From NCBI RefSeq assembly GCF_035046485.1, contig NC_085137.1:458175004-458239003 (forward strand): a stretch of 64,000 nucleotides of DNA. Direction: 5' to 3'. Both the position numbers and the translations under genes were made by a program. Source of the DNA: Aedes albopictus. Lineage: Eukaryota > Arthropoda > Insecta > Diptera > Culicidae. This document shows, piece by piece, positions 33,440-45,898 of this stretch; position 1 is the first letter of the stretch, and every line of letters begins with the position of its first letter. The notes under the pieces were generated by a model. The model worked only from the letters and a program-made list of their open reading frames with translations. It searched no databases and was not told the DNA's origin.

Positions 33440-34812
33440 GTCGTTAGATCCTCTTAAACTGCAAAAAGCCAACGTGTGTGTGTGGACTTCCACGAAGCCG
33501 ATAGCCTCTTCCTGGTTCTATGCTGAATATGGTTTTAGCTTGTTATTCCTCTGGCATACGAGCTACGTGCCCAGCCCACCGCGACCTGCCATCTCTTTAT
33601 ATACTTGGTACAATTCGTAGTTCATGAAGCAGTGCAGATGCCGTCCTTCAGTTTACCACCGAGTATTATTTGCAGCACCTTACGTTCGAAGACTCCAAAA
33701 GCTCTACACGTTCAACTTCTCTCAACGTCCACGATTCATAGCCGTATAATAGGACCGAAAAAAATCAGAGGCTTGTACAACGCGAGTTTTGTCTTCTTTC
33801 GTAGCCTACGGGACTTCAGCTGGTTTGACATATGTACCGAAAAATGCCCGATTTGCAGCTATAATTCAAGATAAACAAATCCGTCCACAACATCAAACTT
33901 TGCACACCAGCTCTCCTTGTCGCTCTTTCTAGTGCTATGCAGAACAGTAAGTTCGAAAGATCATCGCCCTGCCGTCCGTTCCAGATTACGAAAGATGGCG
34001 AAATTTCATCCGCAGTCCATACACTTGATTTCGATCCGTCAAGCGTTGTACGAAACAGTCTAATCAGCTTCGCCGGAATTGAAGCATGTTCGATCATAAT
34101 CTGTCATAACTCGTTCGTCTTTACTGAAGCGTACGCCGCCTAGAAATCAGATTAGGGGTCTGCAAGGTGAACTCCCAAGATTTATCGAGAATCCTCCGCA
34201 GGATGTAAATCTGATCCATGGTTTATTGGTCCTCACGAAAACTCACCGACGAGGGACTCCTCAATCGGCTTCAGCCTGTTAAACATAATTCCGCACAAAA
34301 TCTTGTACGCTGAATTGAGAAGTGTTAATCCTATGTAGTTCGCGTACTCTAGTCGTTGTCCTTTCTTGTGTAGAAGGCAAATGAGATCATCCAAACAACT
34401 ATCAGGCAGTTCTTCCTCTTCCTATATCTTCAATTTAATACGGCGTAAGAGTTGATACAGCTGCTCACTACCGTGCTTGAAAAGCTCGGCCGGTGCGGTA
34501 GTTCGTCCTTCCCAGGAACCTTGTTGTTCTGCAGCCCTCTAAAGGCTGTCTTGACCACCTCTAGCGTTGGAGGTTCCACAGTCTGTCCGTCGTCGTCTAC
34601 TTGAGTTCTGTCTGTCACTCTTCCATCCCCACCGTTCATTAATACCTCGAAGTGCGCTCTCCTCCTGGCAGCCACCATTGTTTATTGGATCAGCAAGTTT
34701 CCATCACGGTTGTTGCAGATGACGGGAGAAGGCGCAATTTTTCTCCGCATGCCATTGACAGTTACGTAAAATCTCCGCATACCATTCTGGTCTATACTTT
34801 TCTTGCGCTAGA
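33440..34812 (-). pseudogene. Decayed non-LTR retrotransposon reverse transcriptase
   Basis: Minus-strand fragments in several frames, in RT order from the right: an N-terminal piece near 34800-34680; TLEVVKTAFRGLQNNKVPGKDELP at 34570-34480 (the NNKxxGxD motif); KLIRLFRTTLDGSKSS then RQGDDLSNLLFCIALE at about 34090-33930; and a remnant of the C-terminal HVARM block near 33570. The catalytic FADD is not preserved in frame. Many frameshifts and stops make it much older than the LINE at 26.9 kb, to which it is related. Confidence 0.8.
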
Positions 34813-37800
34813 TCATTCACATGCTGTCTTTTCTTTCTGCGGTGGATTCATTTTACGGCTACTCTTGCTGCTCTATTTTCCCAGTCTCAGTTCCCTGATT
34901 TCGGAGAGGTAAACAATCCATTATCACTTATCGAGTTATGAGTTCAACTCTATTGGAATTCGGTTCTGTTCATTTTACCCAAAATTCCCCTAAGGTATGA
35001 AACACAGAAACCCTCAGCATTTCGGGATACGCTCCTGGTAGAAAAAGATCTGCTTTGATTTCTGAAAAACATTCTGCATGAATTCGATAGTGAATTTTAG
35101 TAAAATGCCGTTATTATTCACTCCTAGGTATATTTACGTATTGATAAAAACTACTTCATAAATATTGTCACAATTTTCCTTGAGATTGTGTCATTTTTTT
35201 TTTGCTTTATTCAATAGTTTTAATATATTTTGAATACATTTCGAAATCCTTAGACAAATCATCAAAGATTATAAAAGTTCATGAAACTGTTCATAAATTT
35301 TGACAAAGCTTTCTCAACTCAATAATTCTGTCAAAAATCATAAGAAAAACTATAAGTGTTTTCCAGAAGTTTTCTCAGTGACTGACTTCAAGAATTCCTG
35401 AAAATAAGGTTTTTTCCTGAAATATTGACCAATCTTGGGCTATGGGCTGAAATTCTCTTTGAAATTCATGTCTGCACCTTGAATTTCTGAGAGAAAAATA
35501 CCTTGGTTGGAAATGAAATTCCCAACTTCTCTGACTAGGGCCACTCTAGTAGGGGCTCCTGGCGCTAAGTCTGCTATGCACTCAAAGTCAAACCATCTTC
35601 CAGCACACATCCCTCGTCTTATTGCGATGAAAGGTGCGCTTTGTTTGGGTTTTGCACAGCTGCTGTTGCCGCTGCAACAGCGAAGGGAAGGAAAAAAGTC
35701 GCTGAACTTTTCACGCTTGCTTGCTTGCGGTGGTGAGCAAGCGCCATTTCTCGTTGACGATGCACCGACCGGTTTAGAAATGGAAAATTTAAAATTCATA
35801 CCACACACCGATGGACCGAGCGTGGAGCTCGCTCATCATCCGTCGAACATGCAACGTTGTTATTGCTGCTGCTGCTGCTGCACTTGGCATTCGTGGCCAA
35901 ACGCGAGCAAACATTATTAATGCACGTGCATCGCGGTTCGTCCGTGTGCCCAGAGCATGATTAGTGTTTTGGTTTTGATTCGGAAAACCGTATGCTTTTG
36001 GGAGGTGTTGTTGATGGATTTTCCCATTTATGCTGCTGCTGCTGTTGCTGGTCTGTGTTTTCTGGGCACGTTCGCGTCCGGTACGGTCTGGGTAATTTCG
36101 TCTCGGTGAAAGGAAAATGCCAAAATGAAAGCGAAATGAGCTTGTGGCAACCGCAAAGATGTACCTAGATCGAATTTTGAATATTGAAAATGAAAAAGAT
36201 TTTCTTATCTTTTTGTATCAAAATACACAACTTTGGTGAACATATCGAGGCCAAATTTGTTTTGCAAGGATTAGGAATTCATGGAATGTTTTGCTACGTG
36301 CTAGAAGAGATTTTTTTCTGATTTTTTTTTCAAGAACATCAGTTGGACTTTCTCATTTAAAACTTCGTGAGCAGTTCTACTAGGAAGGTTGACATCTATT
36401 TCACCATAAATACTTTCAACGGTTGTCCTTAAGATTGGCTTCAGTAAATGCTCCTCCAGCTAGTTGTGTTTCTTGATTTGTATCTAATTCTGTAATTTTG
36501 CATACGAGTCTAGTTGTCTTAACCAGTGTTTGTCCATACATTTTAATTGTAACAAATTATGAAAGTCACTTCTTTAGTAGTATTGCTTCGTATTTAGTTA
36601 TTAGATGCATACTATTTAGCACACCATACTGAGGATGTCTAGTTTAGACTTCCGGTCAGTCTAGGACCTATTCGGAATTTCATTTACTATCTATCGAAAA
36701 GGGATTATTATTATAATTTATTTTAACTTAAAGTGATGAAAGAGATAGTGATTTTATTTTGAAATCTTTCTCAAAGAGGTACAAAATTTCTTTATCTTTT
36801 CATAAAACATTACATTAATAACTTATATCTAAAGACTGACACGGCAGTGAACGACAACAGAGCCACAATCTTCAAACAGGACAACTTGCCATTCATGAAA
36901 CGTGTTTTGCCTCCAGAAATACCAGGGATTGCAAAAGGTAGGAGGAGGAGGAGGTAGGAGTTGCAAAGTTGAATATTTCCATTGACATTGCTGATGTCGC
37001 TACTATCTACAATGTCATAGATTCACTCAGCTCCACACACCTGGCCAAGTCCTTGCAAGCATTTATAAATCCCTTCATCAACTTAGAAAGAGCCCAGAAC
37101 TGAAGCATCTTCCAATAGATGAAAGGATGTTGAAAATAGCGAATTTTCAACTTATATGCAGTTATAAAGTAAATATACTGAAATAGAAGTATTTGTAAAT
37201 AAATAATATTGGAAAGATCTCACCAGTTGTTGTGGGGTTTTTGTGGTTCAATGCCGATCATCTAATTGTCTTGATTAATGTTCTTCTCTGTAAAGAACAA
37301 CACAATACTCAGCAAAGAACAACACAATACTCGGAGGCCATCGAAATGGATCTTCATGTCTGAAAATGAAGAATGCCAATACAAAATCGAGCTGTATCAA
37401 ATAAAATAGAAAATATCATTTCAACTTAAGTTTTACATATGATATAGGGAAAAACTGGTTAGTTAACCACGAAACGTTCAGTCAAAAACTGTGGAAGTGT
37501 TCGAAAAAAACTGAATAGCAACCTCTCTCCTACACTCATGGAAATGACCAATTGCATAAGACAAAGAACGAGCTAATTTGTTGACGTAATGACCATTACA
37601 AAAGAATCAACTACCCGACTGTAACTGTAAGTCATCTTAGGCTACATACTTACATTCGTACATTTACATCTGTAAATAGCCATCACGCTTTCGCGTTGAA
37701 GTTGGCACGTGAATTCAACCGCACGCACTCCACAAAAGGCTAAAAATACCTCGGTTCTGCAATGCAACCATGAGTCGCAGCTTACGCTACCAAATGTCAA

Positions 37801-39202
37801 CTTGAGGAAGTCTTATTCGTATAGCTTCTCTCTCCCTGTGTATCGTCATTCTGTCGGCACGAGTCCTTCTATAAGTTTTTCCTTTACTCAGTTGATTCCA
37901 TTCAATGTCCCATTTGGATTCCATTTGCAACGCAAAAAAAACACCCTAGAAGGAGAAAGTGATAACGAAACGAAAAGTAAACAAATCAACACATTCACTC
38001 TCCGCAAGCAATAACGATGACGACGGCGACGGCGGCAATGCAGTTATTGCAGCGATAGTTATCTCGTCTATCTTACCTTCACCTTGTCCAACCCGCGTCC
38101 GTCCCTGCCCCTAGCGCAGCGAGAGACACAGCTTAGTGCACCTGAGAAAAACGTGATGACTTCCTCCAACTCCTACAATGCGCGCGCCACCCTTCCCACC
38201 GCTTCGCACACTTCCCAACCGATCGACGTCGTCGGTGAAGCGAAAAGCCAGAACCGAACCGAACTTTTGTTTTGTTTTTCCCTCCCACCCAGCGAGCGTC
38301 TTCGGGTGGTGGTGTTCACCGAGATCCGAAGATTTTCCACCTCCCCTTTATCACGAACAGATGAATGAACAGCCGTCGGCCGGCCGTTCGGGAAACTTCG
38401 TAGAAAGAGATGGGGAAGCAGACACGAGCTTTCACGACGCTTCGTTGGGTGGCGTCGGCGTCGCGTCGCCGCCGGCGATGTGAACTTGAGCTGATTCATT
38501 TTCAAGTTCACCCGCGAAGTAGTGTGCGACGGACGTCGTCGCGTCGAGAATGTGCTGTAGTAGTGTGTGTTTGTTTGATTGGCGCGCGGCGGCCGTCGCG
38601 TCGCTTTTGTTGCCGTTGTTCCTTGTTCGTTTCGCGCGCTGTTATCATCGTCGCGTATGAAACCGCAAAACGCCTCAGCGTTTCTTCTGGTTGCCCGATC
38701 ACTTTATGGGAAATAAATAAAGGAAAAAAACGAAAGGAGCAGCCACTTTGCGAGAAATCAAATTTTTGCTTTGATTCATGATCAAAATTTTCCATTCAAT
38801 ACATGTTTGAGCGCTGGTTTATGCGAGATGTAAACGGCGGATCAATAAATTTCTCCAGGATTTCATGAATTAGCACTAGATAATTTTGTGCATGACTGGG
38901 GCAGGGGTTTGCAGATTTCGGACACAAAGTACGAACATGTTCTGGTATTTATTGCATATCGGTTGATATTGAATAAATTTGATAGCTTTAGATAGCTTAG
39001 CTTGGGTAGAAGCACGAAATGCATAAAGGTGAATAATGGAGCAATATTTTTAAATTCGGTTTTCATATGTAAAGAAATTTCAAACAAAATTTGAAAAAAA
39101 AGATTTTTTGGAAAACTACAACATAATTTCCACAAGGGAACAAATTTAGAAGACTTTTTGATCTTATTCCTCTATATGTGTATGAAAACCGATTTTGAAA
39201 TT
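34813..39202. other. Long stretch without a supported gene
   Basis: The DNA is AT-rich, with two GC-rich islands. At 35500-36120 there are CTG repeats (about 35865-35881 and 36030-36048), and overlapping frames up to 137 codons have no domain. At 38000-38720 CpG density is high, with frames up to 123 codons, also without domains. A fragment CTGTGGAAGTGTTCGAAAA at 37490 resembles the SINE middle domain. The islands may be regulatory or leader DNA of a long-intron gene, but I see no exon worth calling. Confidence 0.4.
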
Positions 39203-39213
39203 ATTGCTCCGCT

Positions 39214-39390
39214 AGCGGACCTGGTGTGATGGTTAGAACACTTGACTATCACGCCGAGGACCTGGGATCGAATCCCACTCCCGACAAACTCTCAAAATAG
39301 CGAGTTCTTCCTTCGGAAGGGAAGTAAAGCGTGGGTCCCGAGATGAACTAGCCTAGGGCTAAAAATCTCGTTAATACAGATAAAAAAAAG
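39214..39390 (+). mobile_element. Feilai-like tRNA-derived SINE
   Basis: It has an A-box region TGGTGTGATGGTTAGAACAC, a B-box region GGGATCGAATCCC, and a 3' domain with CCTTCGGAAGGGAAG, GGTCCCGAGATGAACTAG and AAAAATCTCGTTAATA, as I recall for the Aedes SINE Feilai. ATTGCTCCGCT is duplicated exactly at 39203-39213 and 39391-39401. At 177 bp it is a complete, recently inserted copy. Confidence 0.85.
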
Positions 39391-39529
39391 ATTGCTCCGC
39401 TTTTTTCGCCTTAATTGTGTAAATTTTATTGAAAACAAGTGATTTAAGGCTAAACTAAATAATCGCCACAGCAATTTCACAAGGTAGTGCTAAAGGTGAT
39501 CATTATAATCCAACACCATCCAGCAATTT

Positions 39530-39620
39530 TGGCAGTTAATCAGCAAAGTTGTGCTGAAATTCAGCAAAAATGTTGCTGAAATTCAGCAATTTCTTTTGCT
39601 GATATTTGGCGTGCTGGAAG
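39530..39620. repeat. CAGCAA/TTGCTGAAATT short repeat
   Basis: Repeated AATCAGCAAA, TTGCTGAAATTCAGCAA words form overlapping short palindromes. It is probably the centre of a small inverted-repeat element, with ACACCA near 39511 and TGGTGTGT near 39636 as possible ends. Confidence 0.4.
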
Positions 39621-39639
39621 CATTTCAAAAATTTTGGTG

Positions 39640-41597
39640 TGTAGATTGAAAGTTATATGAAACCTACAATTTTCACATTACGATATAATAACATCAAATT
39701 AGTAAAGTGCTGAGGGCCTAGCATGAGCCAATGCAGTAGTAATGTTTAAAACATACTTATTTTTACTTTTGTTTATCAGTAACACAGCTTTTTTCTGGGA
39801 TAGTCGTATTTCAATGTGATAGAAAAATCAGTTGGAATTACAAAAAACAAGTTGGAGTAACAAAAAATCAGATGGGGTCTAGTAAGTTTTTTGGAGGATG
39901 TTGTCAGTATTGGTCTGAAGATGTTCAAGAGAATAAATTTGGTTAGATTGTCGGGAAATATAAGGGCTTTATCAGGAGAAGTTCCATAGAAGCTGCATGA
40001 GATAGTTCTAGTACGATTAAAGTTGTATTCATAAGATTTTACGCAAACCTGGCAGCTATAACTGCTTGCGGGTCAACGTAAACACTTTATAACATAAAAA
40101 AACTAACGATATACCGTCAAATCGCCATTTACCGTTGATCCAAGAGGATTTGGAGCGAATAAGGGCTGTCGTTTTACACCAATCGTATAAACATTGTGGG
40201 TACCGCTGTTAATTGCTTTCATTATAGGTTAAAATTTAAGAAATAACCACAAAAGTAGAAACATTTTCACAAAATTTAGTGATATAGTACATTTAGTAAA
40301 GGGTGTGCAGGTCGCCTGATTCAGTGTTCAAATTTTATTTTTTTTTTCTGAGTTCATAGGGCAACATAGGGCACTGTGAATGAAGATCATTGATTTTTTA
40401 GGGTATCCATTTACCGTGCCCATTTGTTTTAATTAAAAATTGGAGTAATCGTACTTTATAGTAAAATTTGCTTCTATAATGTGAAATACATACCCAATAG
40501 GTTTATTGAATTGCTCCTAGGTGAAATAAAATCGTTACTACATTTAATTCAGTGTAATTGTCATGCCTGTCAGTTGTAATATAGGAATAATATACCGCAT
40601 TTAGTACACCACTGGACCACAGACTGTGACTGGACTGCGCACTGAGTCTTCATAAGTGCGAAAACGTAAATAAAACTGCTCGATTGCATCAAATCAAATT
40701 GATGTCCTCGGCGCACTATTTCTTCGATGTATACTGAATAAGTGCTCTGAAGACACCAAGTTGATTGGATACAAACGCGCACTTTACACGATGAACGGAA
40801 CCACCCCACCCCTCCGGGGACTGACGACTAACCCAAAAAAGTTATTCTAGTAAGGGTGTATTGAAGTTTGTGCTTCTTTGAAAGAAGAAATCAAATATTT
40901 GTTCTTAATTTCTATGGGAAACGCGTGCTCCGGTGACCCTCACATTTTTAATTCCAGAGATTTCAAAATGAAAGATTCGTTAACCCTACAGGAGCCTAGC
41001 CATTTGGAGTTAAAAATCTGCATTGTTCGCGCTGTGTAGGATGATCGAGGTTTTTCCACTCGATAAGTCTGAAAAATAATACTTAAAACGACATCAGAGG
41101 ACATCAGAGGCATATGAACTAAACCAAGATTTATCAATGGATTGATAAATTTATGGTAATTAGCAATACTTCCCTCGATTTAGGTAACAAAATCAACGAG
41201 CTACAACTGACATTTCGTGAAAGCTGCATTGGAGCTACAAATGACGTTATGTTTTTCCCCTTCGCGAGTCTCGTCTCAGTACAAATCCATATCCAGAAAA
41301 GACTATTGCAGATGTCACAGTAAGCCTTGAAGATGATTTATGTAATAATTTGTTAAATACGGATAGTTAGCTTGTTCCAACCACTTTTAGGCCGTTACAA
41401 ATATTTATTTCACTTTTTGTCCCAACACTCTTTGGCTGGTCGAGGGGGGGGGATAAAAATAATAAAGCATTTAATCTGAAAAATATTAAAAACTCATCGG
41501 ATTTGTTAAAGAATTTTTTACAAGACCCGATATTTTGATAAATTTTTTTTTATCTGCCCCCTCAAAATGCTTAACCTTGCCAAAAAAATTTGAAGGG
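39640..41597. other. AT-rich DNA, no gene recognised
   Basis: No supported coding region. A G-homopolymer tract lies at about 41444-41451, and a second directly precedes the SINE at 41611. Confidence 0.4.
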
Positions 41598-41610
41598 GGG
41601 GGGGAGACAA

Positions 41611-41890
41611 GGGCCCATATAGCCGAGGCGGTAAACGCACGGGTATTCAGCATGAGCATGCTGAGGGTGACGGGTTCGATTCCCGGTCTGTCCAGGATCT
41701 TTTCGTAAAGGAAATTTCCTTGACTTCCTAGGGCATAGAAGTATCTTCGTGCCTGCCACACGATATACGCATGCAAAATGGTCATTGGCAGAGGAAGCTC
41801 TCAGTTAATAACTGTGGAAGTGCTCATAGAACACTAAGCTGAGAAGCAGGCTTTGCCCCAATGAGGACGTTACGCCACGAAGAGAGAGAG
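41611..41890 (+). mobile_element. tRNA-derived SINE, complete copy
   Basis: The head has TAGCCGAGGCGGTAAACGC (A-box) and GGGTTCGATTCCCGG (B-box). The body has CTTCGTGCCTGCCACACGATATACGCATGC. The middle domain TTAATAACTGTGGAAGTGC…CACTAAGCTGAGAAGCAGGC is shared with the SINE at 25061. The flanks GGGGGGGAGACAA (41598-41610) and GGGGGGGAGAAAA (41891-41903) look like a target duplication. The uninterrupted middle of this copy is the empty-site reference for the hAT-like insertion at 60053. Confidence 0.8.
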
Positions 41891-42111
41891 GGGGGGGAGA
41901 AAAAAAGTGAAAAATAAATTTGTATTCGCCTTAAGAGCAGAATTCAATTCTTTAGCTCTGCTTTAAAGACCTGAATACTAAGCAGGAAGCATTTATGAAT
42001 CGCTCTTCCAGTAGGCGTAGTCTAAATTGATCCACTTAAGTTTCGAACCTCTTTTTACGAGACCTTTTTAGAAAACAGAAATGAAAGAATAAAAACTCTA
42101 TCTGTATTGAC

Positions 42112-42162
42112 CTCTTATTATTAGCTTTATTAGGGAGATTTTCAGCCCGAGGCTGGTTCATC
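42112..42162 (-). mobile_element. SINE/LINE 3'-end fragment
   Basis: Carries TTATTATTAGCTTTATTAGG and GAGATTTTCAGCCCGAGG, the best preserved of three copies in the window. It sits alone, so it is a severely truncated insertion. Confidence 0.5.
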
Positions 42163-42533
42163 TCCAATTGATCCCTATTTGGTCATTCTTACCGTACTCG
42201 GTTCACATGAAATTCCAACCAACAAGTTTCTGTTGCTTTTGAATTCATGAAGCCCAATCGAAGAAATAGGACCTCTGTAAAATATAATGGACGAGTCTAC
42301 AAATGGGTGCTGTCATGTGGAGGAGAGGACTTGAATTCTGGGAAATATTGATGTATGGCTCACCTTTGCTAGGAATTATCTACTAGGTACCTAACAGAAA
42401 AGCTGTGAAAATTTTACATATTTACTAATGAGCTTCGAAAAGCCTCTTCAGTTTTCCAATCTCACTCTACATGCCCTTGCAAAACTAGTTTGTTATTTTG
42501 ACAAGGGTTTCATTTGGTACCCATTAACCGTTA

Positions 42534-42592
42534 TGTGTCCGACAATTTTTTTGCTGGGTACCCGGGTACCCTGTCGGTCACATAACGGTTAA
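42534..42592. repeat. Hairpin with TTAACCGTTATGTG arms
   Basis: TTAACCGTTATGTGTCCGACA pairs with TGTCGGTCACATAACGGTTAA with one mismatch over 21 bp. The loop contains a second small palindrome, GGGTACCCGGGTACCC. Likely a minimal MITE remnant. Confidence 0.65.
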
Positions 42593-43037
42593 GGGTAATG
42601 AAAATTTATACTCAAGTTCCAAAAGAGCTGTTCTAGGTTAATAATAACACATCATCGGAAAATACTACTGAATCGTGAGTTCACTTTCACTTCCAACCAA
42701 CTATCTTCATCCTCCCGATAGTTTGGTTGATTCCTTCAATCTGTATACGTTTTACCCAGTGGTTTCAAAAATCGATTATTTTAATTATTTAATGAATGTA
42801 AACACTCAAAAGGGCCCACAATACGCACACTCAGGAGGGTCAACTATAGGCACCGTCGGCGGCCAATCAGATAACAGAAAAATCGGGGGCCCATTATAGG
42901 CGCCAAGATATTTGTAAATAATCCTATAGTGAACCCAGGTATGGTATATTATAGGGAACGACGATGCATACTTTTAAATGCGTGTTTCACAGGGATAATC
43001 CATTAATGTTGTATGTATGTATGGCCTTAACATAAAG

Positions 43038-43472
43038 TTTTTTTTTTATTCTTAATCACTTAACCTAATTTACAGCTCTATTGTCCACTGGGGCACTACG
43101 TGAGCAATTTCAATTGACAGCTGCACTTACATTTTGTACAGCGCCTAGATTCTATTCTACTTTATCGAACTGGTTGCCTTTCTGCTGCTTTCACTTTTTC
43201 TACTTTATACCTAGTAGAATGATGAGCACAAGGATGATGATGGATGGCCGTTGTTCCTTTCCAGTCCGATTGGGGGTCCATTATGAGTAGCAGTTCGCCG
43301 ATGTCCAGGTATCCGGGTCCGTTTGAGCCATGGGGCTCAGAAGAGGGTCAGTGTCAGTTGCTCTCGGGGGAAAAGCAACTGACGAAAAATTGCAAGTGCC
43401 GGGGCTGGGAATCAAACCCATGACCATCCGCATATGAAGCGAACGTGTGACCAACTACGCCACGGGCCCCGT
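43038..43472 (-). mobile_element. tRNA-derived SINE, ~435 bp, third family
   Basis: On the minus strand it begins GGGGCCCGTGGCGTAGTTGG (A-box) and has GGGTTTGATTCCC (B-box) 40 bp later. It ends in AATAAAAAAAAAA at 43038. ACATAAAG is duplicated at 43030-43037 and 43473-43480. The body has no middle domain in common with the SINEs at 25061 and 41611. A 69-codon open frame on the + strand inside it is not a gene. Confidence 0.8.
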
Positions 43473-43480
43473 ACATAAAG

Positions 43481-44280
43481 ATTGAACATTGAAATATTGA
43501 TAAATATTGAAATTGTTATAAAATTTCACTTTGGGACAATCTATTGAGGTAAAATTGCTAAAAAAAAACCGCAGGATAAAATTTCGAAGGCTTAGGGGGT
43601 CCACTACCCAAACCCTTGTCGATATCGCTATTTTCTGCTTCCAGAAATTATTTCCTAGGCGCAGAACATTGTGCGAATGCAAGATGACATCTGTTTATTG
43701 ATGATTTTTCCTAGTTACGGAGATTTTTTTTTCAACCTAGTGTGCATCGAAAATTGGGGTTTCACTTCAATCTCTCCCTATCTCAAAAAGCCTTTGAATA
43801 ACCGATTGCTCTAAAATTTTGCACAGTTTGTTATTTGGAATCTCAAACAGATCTGGAGAAAATTGCTGCACACATATGATGTCAAAGTTTCATTGCAGCA
43901 TATGGTCCCAAAAATAGAACATAAGTTTCATCATGAGCAATGATCTTGATTCTGGATAGAAATCGGTAGCTAATTAAAGAAACATGTGATTTGAATGCAG
44001 TCTTCGGTTGTAGCTTGCAGTCAGTCAGTTGTAGCTGATGCTGTAGCCTAAGAGTACCAAGGTTCAACCAACTTTCTAGGGCACTTGGGGAAAAGCCGGT
44101 TGCAAGCCCATGCACAAGGGTTTTGTTTTGGGTTAAACCAACCCCCCCACCCCTTACCGATGCTCCATCCACTCTAGGCGCCTCTTCGCCTTTTGCCTAA
44201 ATTAGGAAAAACTCCCACTTGGCGCTATTTCTGTGCACGGGATGAAAAACATTGTTTTCGCAAAGTAATCCCCAAACAAC
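43481..44280. other. No gene recognised
   Basis: AT-rich, with no supported coding region. C-rich tracts near 44143-44153 are low-complexity. Confidence 0.35.
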
Positions 44281-45898
44281 CAGTGCACAGTGGTCTACGA
44301 ACCAGATTTACGAGGACAGATGCATTTAACGCCTTCGAATGAGTTTTTAGGCAAATATGGTCTTCTACAAAGTTGTCCCTAATAATAAGGCCCTCTTCAA
44401 AATGTGCATGAAAATTAGGGTGGTCCATATTTTCAAAAAAAATGGTAAACAAACTTTTTTATTTGCAAGAATAACTGTATACATCCTTTGGGAAAGTTGT
44501 AGATCTATCAATTTTGAGCAAGTTTGCTGAAGACTTTTTTTTATGTAGCTTCGAAATTGACCGATATAGAGATATTTTTCTGAATAAGCTTAGGGTGGTT
44601 CAAGAAAAACCGGTTTTCTGGCGTTAACTTTTTCAGTTTCGATTTTTCATCAAATTCGCCCAAGAAACACTTGTAGAGCATTTGAAGACGCATCGTTTCG
44701 TGCGCTGAGATTGTCGTTATCTCTATTGGTTCAAAAGTTACAGGCGTTTTTCTTAAAAAATCATAGTTTTTTAAAAAGGGTTTAGATGGGTTAGGGCAAA
44801 CATAAAAAATATATTTTGCCTGCATTCAAAAGAAGAAATGTTGTTATAAAATGTATCAAAAAATTAGAGGAGTGTTATTTTTGTAACTCAAGTGAAAAAT
44901 ACTTGAAAAGTGCCTATTTTTTCTAGAAAACCATCAATATCTTTTGAACGGAATGACGTAGCAACATTCTCAGCGCACGAAAATTCGCGTTTTTGAAGCT
45001 CTAAAAGTGGTTCTTAGGCGACTTTGATGAGAAATTTGAAACAAAAAAGATAAAGCAATAAAACGATTTGTTTTAGCGTAACCCCATGAAAACTTTGGGA
45101 AAATGCTCCGAATTTGGTCAAAACAGATTAAACGCTATATCTTTTTTGCTACAAATTTCTCATCAAAGTTGTCTATGAACCATTTTTAGAGCTTTAAAAA
45201 CGTACATTTTCGTGCGCTGAGAATGTTGCTACGTCATTCCGTTCAAAAGATATTGATGGTTTTCTAGAAAAAATAGGCACTTTTCAAGTATTTTTCCCTT
45301 GAGTTAAAAATAACACCCCTCTAATTTTTTGATCAAATTTATAACAACATTTCTTCTTTTGAATGCAGGCAAAAGATATTTTTTATGTTTGTCCCAACCC
45401 GTCATAACACCTTTTTAAAAAACGATGATTTTTTAAAGAAAAATGCCTGTAACTTTTGATCCAAAAAAGATTACGACCATCTCAGCACACGAAACGACGC
45501 GTCTTCAAATGCTCTACAAGTGTTTCTTGGGCAACTTTGATGAAAAATCAAAACTGAAAAAGTTAACGCCAGAAAACCGGTTTTTCTTGAACCACCCTAA
45601 GCTTATTCAGAAAAATACCTCTATATCGGTCAATTTCAAAGATGCATAAAAAGTGTCTTGAGCAAACTTGCTCAAAATTGATAGACCTACAACTTTTCCG
45701 AAGAATGTATATAGTTATTCTTGCAAACAAAAAAGTTTATTTCCCAATTTCTTTGAAAATATGGACCACCCTAATTTTCATGCATATTGAAAAGAGGGCC
45801 TTATTTTTAGGAACAACTTTGTAGAATCTAGAAAATTATTTGAAGGCGCTGAATGCATCTGTCCTCGTAAATCTGTTTTGTGGACCATTGTCCAGTGC
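44281..45898. mobile_element. 1.6-kb foldback (palindromic) element
   Basis: Two arms of about 800 bp are inverted copies meeting near 45090. CAGTGCACAGTGGTC at the left edge pairs with ACCATTGTCCAGTG near 45898. AGATTTACGAGGACAGATGCAT, AGGGTGGTCCATATTTTC and ACCGGTTTTCTGGCGTTAAC all recur inverted in mirror order. Matching open frames of 94 codons (44541-44825 minus) and 68 codons (45443-45649 plus) encode nearly the same peptide from the two arms, which follows from the palindrome. No transposase is seen. The ends are approximate because no target duplication was found. Confidence 0.8.

Noticed and set aside
35507..35920. 137-codon plus-strand open frame with a Cys run
   Set aside because: The Cys run comes from a CTG microsatellite. 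No domain is visible, and the opposite strand is also open over much of it.
43399..43472. Possible tRNA gene on the minus strand
   Set aside because: Same reasoning: the boxes belong to a 435-bp SINE with an A-rich tail and an 8-bp duplication.
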